The position numbers were made by a program, and so were the translations under genes. The notes below the pieces were generated by a model, which saw only the letters and a list, made by a program, of their open reading frames with translations, searched no databases and was not told the DNA's origin. A stretch of 5,621 nucleotides of DNA, taken from NCBI GenBank assembly GCA_902494685.1, contig CABUUE010000103.1:1-5621 (forward strand), given 5' to 3'. The DNA comes from an uncultured Collinsella sp. (GTDB lineage Bacteria > Actinomycetota > Coriobacteriia > Coriobacteriales > Coriobacteriaceae). The stretch's first letter is position 1; each line of letters starts with the position of its first letter. Positions 5,596 to 5,621 of this stretch are shown here, piece by piece.

Positions 5596-5621
5596 GGCCG
5601 TGGCGAAGAACCGCCACGGTC
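5596..5621 (+). terminator. Hairpin at the window end, possible thiD terminator (cut)
   Basis: Bases 5596-5605 (GGCCGTGGCG) pair with 5612-5621 (CGCCACGGTC) as a 10-bp stem with one G-T wobble and a 6-base loop, AAGAAC. The left arm is preceded by GAAAGG, so if the stem continues past the window edge it would be followed by CTTT-like sequence, as in many bidirectional terminators. The T tract cannot be seen. It lies 124 bases after the thiD stop. The rest of the 5472-5621 tail holds the direct repeats and no gene I can support. Confidence 0.5.

Noticed and set aside
5600..5621. Possible GTG start of a downstream gene (reads MAKNRHG if GTG initiates)
   Set aside because: The purine run AAAGGGG lies only 2 bases before the GTG, too close for a normal ribosome binding site, the same bases form a strong hairpin, and only seven codons are visible.

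Overview
The window is a GC-rich stretch of bacterial chromosome with strong G/C bias at third codon positions and AGGAG-type ribosome binding sites. Gene content and codon style suggest a high-GC anaerobic Gram-positive, most likely a Coriobacteriia member such as a Collinsella-like gut actinobacterium. That placement is inference from style: there is no rRNA or other marker gene here.

Layout, left to right: (1) an M18-family metallo-aminopeptidase (79-1476, +), preceded by a possible extended -10; (2) a long inverted repeat with a T tract (1518-1585) that looks like an intrinsic terminator and almost touches the ribosome binding site of the next gene; (3) yaaA, a DUF328/UPF0246 peroxide-stress protein (1601-2410, +); (4) a convergent minus-strand gene for a small single-pass membrane protein that I do not recognise (2434-2955); (5) a divergent intergenic region with a thiC promoter candidate and a clear TPP riboswitch (about 3028-3118); (6) thiC, a short-form HMP-P synthase (3127-4461, +); (7) a 179-base gap with several inverted repeats and a perfect TATAAT; (8) thiD, the HMP/HMP-P kinase (4641-5471, +); (9) a 150-base tail with short direct repeats and a hairpin cut by the window end.

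The functional core is the pyrimidine branch of thiamin synthesis. ThiC makes hydroxymethylpyrimidine phosphate (HMP-P) from aminoimidazole ribotide, and ThiD phosphorylates it to HMP-PP for coupling to the thiazole. ThiC is under a TPP riboswitch whose conserved 3' end is also the Shine-Dalgarno sequence, so control is probably at translation initiation. ThiD appears to have its own promoter. The aminopeptidase and YaaA are housekeeping and stress functions with no evident link to thiamin.

I see no mobile element, CRISPR array, phage gene or defence system. This is mostly an ordinary chromosomal region. The items most worth a second look are the riboswitch/SD overlap, the CX2CX3C cluster motif of ThiC, the inverted repeats next to yaaA and thiD, and the unidentified membrane protein.
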